Shown: piece by piece, positions 59,980 to 64,000 of the stretch
How the letters are laid out: each line of letters starts with the position of its first letter
How positions within the stretch are numbered: the stretch's first letter is position 1
Assembly (NCBI RefSeq): GCF_000711695.1
Contig: NW_013547016.1
Span: 124,001 to 188,000 of the forward strand
Source: Tilletiaria anomala UBC 951
Taxonomy: Eukaryota > Basidiomycota > Exobasidiomycetes > Georgefischeriales > Tilletiariaceae
Direction: 5' to 3'
Length of the DNA stretch: 64,000 nt
The notes under the pieces: model-generated
What the model saw: the letters and a program-made list of their open reading frames with translations, nothing else
What the model was told of the DNA's origin: nothing
The model's database searches: none
Translations under genes and position numbers: made by a program

Positions 59980-60960
59980 ACGGCGTCGACTGTGTTCATT
60001 GATGTCCCCGTACTGTAATCGACGTTTTTGACCACCGCTTCTCCCGGAATGCTCTCGAGCTGCTCAAGAGGTTTGTCTCGGAATTGAATGAGAAAGCGGT
60101 GATCGAAGGTGTCAAAGACGTGGCAGCGCACTGGTCCTGATCCTTTTCCGAGTTTAAGCTCGATGTCGACAGGGCCAAAGGCCCGGCCGCCGGCGAAGGT
60201 GCTATGGATGCCGTGGGGCTCACTTTCTGGCTGTAGCTTGAGTCACTTGACTAGAGCGTGTCCCTCAGAGCAACCGTTTGCGCCAGTGTCGGTGCCGACA
60301 GTGACATGGTGTAGATCTGCCACGCCTCGCAGGCGAAAGATGTTGTGGCTGCCTAGGGCAGCGGGTTGGAATGAAAGGTTATGTTGATCGATCCGTTCTC
60401 ATCCTCGTCTGTGATAACGGCTTCTTCCATGTCGGCGTCATGGTCGAGTACAAACGTGCTGTACACAGTCGGCTGGTTGTCGGCGCCGAGCCAGACATCA
60501 GCGCCCGCATCTGCAGTGGCTATGGCCCGGTGAACGAAGCTATGCTGCCTGATACCTTTAGAAGATATATTAGATCAACATTTTTGTTAGTATTATTAGA
60601 AGAAGAGCAAGATCGAGATCGACTTTACGGCACTTGGCAAGGGATAAGCAGCACAGCAGGGTATGATTTCAAGTTACAGGTCTACGCTGTGCTCTGCGAG
60701 CTGACGGGGCGACTTTTCTTGCTTGAATTTCAGGCAGCGCGCTATCTGCAGGAGGTATCACTGGCGGCCCTACTTTGGCCGGACTCGGACCGAAAAATTC
60801 TTCGTCTAGCACGACAACAGGCACGTCCGCATCAATCGAGTACGCGTGGACACCCTCCTCCGCATCGACAACGCGAGCCGGTGCTTTGGAGGGTGCTCCC
60901 AAATAGAACGGATTGCCCTCTTGCTGTACCAGCAGACGAGATGTTTGTCAGATCGCATGG
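59980..60960 (-). mobile_element. Retroelement-like fossil with retropepsin-type motif
   Basis: On the minus strand, broken protein-like pieces include a TDTGAN motif in a context like a retropepsin (aspartic protease) active site, with a hydrophobic-rich stretch after it. This suggests a gag-protease remnant of an LTR element, probably not copia, but the family is uncertain. It is broken in several places. No terminal repeats were recognised. Confidence 0.4.
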
Positions 60961-61597
60961 CGTTCACAACCACGGAAGTAGTTCTTGTGCACTCACGGTG
61001 CGTGTGCCTTGGTCTGAGTTTGCTGCCAATCGCTTATGGCCTCCAATTATTGCCGCTTGGGGACGCACGTTTGGCTTTTGATCGGAAGGGGAGGCGAACA
61101 GGCCACGAGAGTTGTGTCTTGTCTGCATTGGTCGTCTGATTCGCCAAGAATTTGTGGTGTTTGGAGGCCGCGAGCCCTGATATACAGTATTCAGAGTCGG
61201 ACTTGAAGTTCTGTGCCGCCTCATGGCTGAAAACAAGGGCGCAGATTCGGTTGAGATTAAACATCCCGCCTCGCGCGACTTGGGCAGAGGGGCCTTGTCA
61301 ATATCAAGCCGCATGGCATGTGCTATTGCAAGACTCACACGTTGTATGGCCTCCAAGCCTCGTACCCACGCACAATTTGGACGCAAAAGATATGAATTGA
61401 GTTGTTGAGGCTTTGGATCAATATCCCACATCCATGCTTCCAGTAGGAGCTCAATTGCAGCCGCAGGATCGATGAGCGGCCGACCATGCGACGGCACAAG
61501 CGTGTTTACGAGTCGCTGAATCTCCCATGTGCCCCTGGAAGCAGGATGTCATCAGTTTCTTTCGCTGCGGAATGCTGATAGAATAGCTCCATGAGAC
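60961..61597. other. Possible continuation of the AP-3 delta gene
   Basis: The minus-strand frame at about 61339-61534 (GTWEIQRLVNTLVPSHG, then AAIELLLEAWMWDI and LLRPNCAWVRGLEAIQ) has splice sites that fit in phase after the adaptin exon ending at 61602. Beyond it I cannot extend the protein. Confidence 0.35.
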
Positions 61598-63305
61598 TCA
61601 CACATCTGCAACCCTCTGCATCGACATTTTGGCACGCAGCATGCAAAATTCTATCAGCGCTTTCCCTCGTTCGACACCAAGCTTGGCTTTGACAGGCAAG
61701 GGTTGGGCAACCGACTCTCGTCGTAGGATGTCGACAAGCTGACGCTCGGCCATGCGGCGGAAAGGGGCGCCGGCATCAGGGTACAAGCGCAAGAGAGTGC
61801 CAATGTATGCTTCGAAGTTCTGCACTCGTGCGTAATTATCCTTTGCGCCGACCGCCGCAATGCATGTGGAGACCTCTTTGATGAAATTGCGGTTAGCTAC
61901 CGCTGCATAAGTTTGAACGGCAGCATCTGGGGGATTGACCTCTTTTGCCGAAGCGGCGGTCGCGAGGACGGCCCGAAGTTTGGCGGCCGCTGCACTGCCA
62001 CCTTCCTGTGTAGTGCCGGTTGAGCTAGTGGAATTAATGGAACGAAGCGCGCTTTCAAGGGTCGCGCAGTATTCTTCAAAATTGTTGCGGTTGGACAGAC
62101 CCGTAAGCAAGGTGATAGCGCGCAATCGGACTGTGCTATCCTCAGCATTTAGAAGCTGAGTGATGGCGGAACGATGTACCTCGACAAGATGCGGGTGAGT
62201 CGGTAGAATTTTGATAAGTGCCACCAGAGCAATGAAGCGCAGATTTTGATCGGAATCATCGAGGAAATTCGCTAGCTTCTCCACGCACGTCTGCGCAAGC
62301 TGGTAGCCATCATTCGTGGCCAACATATCCCCCACAATGATGGTGTGAATGCATTCGTACAGTAGCGACATGGCTGGCGTGCTGGCAATGATGGAGGTGA
62401 TGGGTGGAAGGAGACGTCTGCTGAGGCGCGGTTCGCAGGTACTAAGGGCACCGAAAAGCTTGACGACCTTTATCAGCACCCAATTGTTCGTGGACGTGGT
62501 CAACAGCTGGAATAGCTGCGGTGACAGAGGCAGGAACGGCCTGGGATCCTTTCGTGCAAGCTCGCATAGGATGCTGACAGTCGCTGACACAACACCGGGA
62601 TCCGAGTCTTCAAGGCGATCTTGCAACCTGGTCCAAGCCTTGTCGAGGCTGCTCGGGTCATGCGTAATGATTGAGTGCAGAGCGATCACTGCCTTCTTGC
62701 GAATGACTGGCTTGCTATGATTGAGCATGGATGTTATCTCACTCGTAAAATGTTGTGCAAGATCCGGTGTCATAAGGTATGAAAAGCCAGATAAGGCCGA
62801 AATGGTGTCCAGGTCTGAGCGAGATGTCAGATCCTGGAAGCTGTAAACTTCAGCGATGCTCAAAATACGATGAATGACAGAAGTAGGATCAGAACGCACC
62901 TTTTTGACGAGGTTGGTTGCAAGGATCAAAACGTCTGTACCTGGTTCCAAAAGCTGAGCAGCCCCGAGATAGCCAATGTACTTGAAATGATATCGAGACG
63001 ACGCCATGACTTCGACGACGTGAAACGCTGCTTGCGACGAGACGTGGCCAAGCATTTGCAGCTGCAGAGGATCGCAGGAGGCGGACGAACGATATTAGCA
63101 TTGATCGACATTCAGTCTCATCTATTACAATTGGAGAGGTACGAACATAGATCAACTTAAGGATTGCCTCCGCCTTGATTTCCATGTCGCCGCTCCGAAC
63201 TTCATGACGAATTTCAGCGAGGACGATCGCCAGATATCTAGGCTCGTCTTTGCCCCTGTGGGAGCGAAAGCCTTTGATGAGGGACTCGAGTGAGCGTTCA
63301 AACAT
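61598..63305 (-). CDS. APL5: AP-3 adaptor complex delta subunit, trunk part
   Basis: Two exons, 63147-63305 and 61598-63061, give 540 residues. The start MFERSLESLIKGFRSHRGKD and the splice restoring KLIYLQMLGH match delta adaptin. The HEAT-repeat trunk follows: FHVVEVMASSRYHFKYIGYL, GFSYLMTPDLAQ, KPVIRKKAVIALHSI, DSDPGVVSATVSILCELARKDP, STNNWVLIKVVKLFGALSTCEPRL and MSLLYECIHTIIVGDM. AP-3 sorts cargo from Golgi or endosomes to the vacuole. Full fungal delta subunits are much longer, about 900 residues, with a hinge. Here the frame closes at 61598, or may continue through a gtgagt donor at 61601 to an exon at 61339-61534. The donor of the first intron is gttcgt. The 3' end abuts the retroelement-rich stretch, so the gene may be truncated. 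Confidence 0.85.
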
Positions 63306-64000
63306 GCTGAAAGAAGACCTGAATCCACCCCCCCTCCTGGTTGTTTGTCACCGCTAATCAGGGCCACAGGGCAGCCTTACGGGCGGCGCTATTCAGGTTC
63401 AGCGATGTCGTTCTGGTCCAAGTCAACTCGGCGTGAACGACTGTCCGGCTTTGCCACTGAGATATGACCTCGTCTCGAATCTGCGAGCCCGCACAGCCCT
63501 GCCAGAACTCAGTCGCATGGACTTATATTGCAAGTTTGGGATCGTTAAGTCAAGATCTCTGACCCCGTCTCCACAGTTCACAGGCGATGCTAAATAGGTT
63601 GCTTCAATCACCGAATGACTGGCCATTCGATCAGCTCGGTGCAACTGCGAGTATATTTTCTCCAGATATCCCTGTAATCCCGGGGTCAATGGTGAACTGC
63701 GGGAAGCATGGCACAAAATCCGGGCATCCTTTGTCATGCCCCCGAAGAATGCCATGAATGAGAAGCAATGGGAAGGTTCAGATTGCTCAGCGGGGGGTAT
63801 GTGTATTACATACGCTGCGTTGACCACAGTTGCTTTGGGACAATAGCCATCTTTGCAACAGGGAAGTCTGGGAGGTACCCGCGGACTGTGGCCATTCCAG
63901 CTTGTTCCACCTCGATCCTCAACTTCTCCCACCGTCCATCGTTGCGCAGTGAACGGTGCATAGAAAGCCGCCCCCGCATGCCGCTCGCTGTCCCCTCTGC
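63306..64000. other. Right edge, one unassigned open frame
   Basis: Upstream region of the AP-3 delta gene. A minus-strand frame at 63423-63932 is long (169 codons, no ATG at its start) and contains SSPLTPGLQGYLEKIYSQLH, which faintly recalls the start of Bax-inhibitor-1 proteins, but no membrane helices follow. I do not call it a gene. Confidence 0.35.

Noticed and set aside
63423-63932. Minus-strand frame with faint likeness to a Bax-inhibitor-1 start
   Set aside because: Only about 20 residues are suggestive; the membrane helices that should follow are absent and the frame lacks an ATG start.

Overview
This window is nuclear DNA from a fungus, most likely a basidiomycete of the smut lineage (Ustilaginomycotina); the lineage is inferred, not proven. 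Genes are dense, on both strands, and cut by short (mostly 60-125 nt) GT-AG introns. The gene set includes PYM, an SPX-RING ligase, the Dsc1/Tul1 ligase, an eisosome Pil1 protein, Sen54, Cdc43 and a CypE-type RRM. I rebuilt the exons by hand from the reading frames, the splice sites and conserved family motifs. Nearly every model closes in frame.

Layout. 0.6-6.5 kb: cytochrome b561, the Dsc1/Tul1 RING ligase and an SGNH-like esterase. 7.5-8.4 kb: a decayed short-chain dehydrogenase. 8.4-14.6 kb: MBF1, PRP19, a two-domain sulfurtransferase and PYM. 14.8-23.7 kb: a Pil1-type eisosome protein, an APC transporter, a Serinc/TMS1 protein and a stand-alone CypE-like RRM protein. 24.5-27.9 kb: a large C2H2 transcription factor with several dyad symmetries upstream. 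29.1-37.1 kb: mitochondrial GatB, a CSC1/TMEM63 channel and the GGTase-I beta subunit. 37.7-51.6 kb: an Edc1/PNRC-like decapping enhancer, KRR1, an SPX-RING ligase, SEN54, a PPR protein and thioredoxin. 51.6-61.6 kb: a gene-poor stretch holding a worn Ty1/copia fossil, a second retroelement-like fossil and one possible small gene. 61.6-63.3 kb: the AP-3 delta adaptin trunk.

The genes do not form a biosynthetic cluster. They are mostly housekeeping: ubiquitin ligases (Dsc1, Prp19, SPX-RING), RNA work (PRP19, PYM, KRR1, SEN54, the Edc1-like protein, the RRM protein), mitochondrial expression (GatB, PPR), and membrane or trafficking functions (Pil1, APC, Serinc, CSC1, AP-3). Head-to-head pairs share short promoters (MBF1/PRP19, sulfurtransferase/PYM, Serinc/RRM, GatB/CSC1, PPR/thioredoxin). 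One tail-to-tail pair (CSC1/CDC43) has only 4 bp between stop codons. I found no clear undescribed system. The best leads are the RRM-only CypE relative, the Edc1-like protein with a duplicated PLTWQQEL motif, the dyads upstream of the C2H2 gene, the 178-residue candidate gene near 53.4-54.0 kb, and the uncertain 3' end of the AP-3 delta gene.
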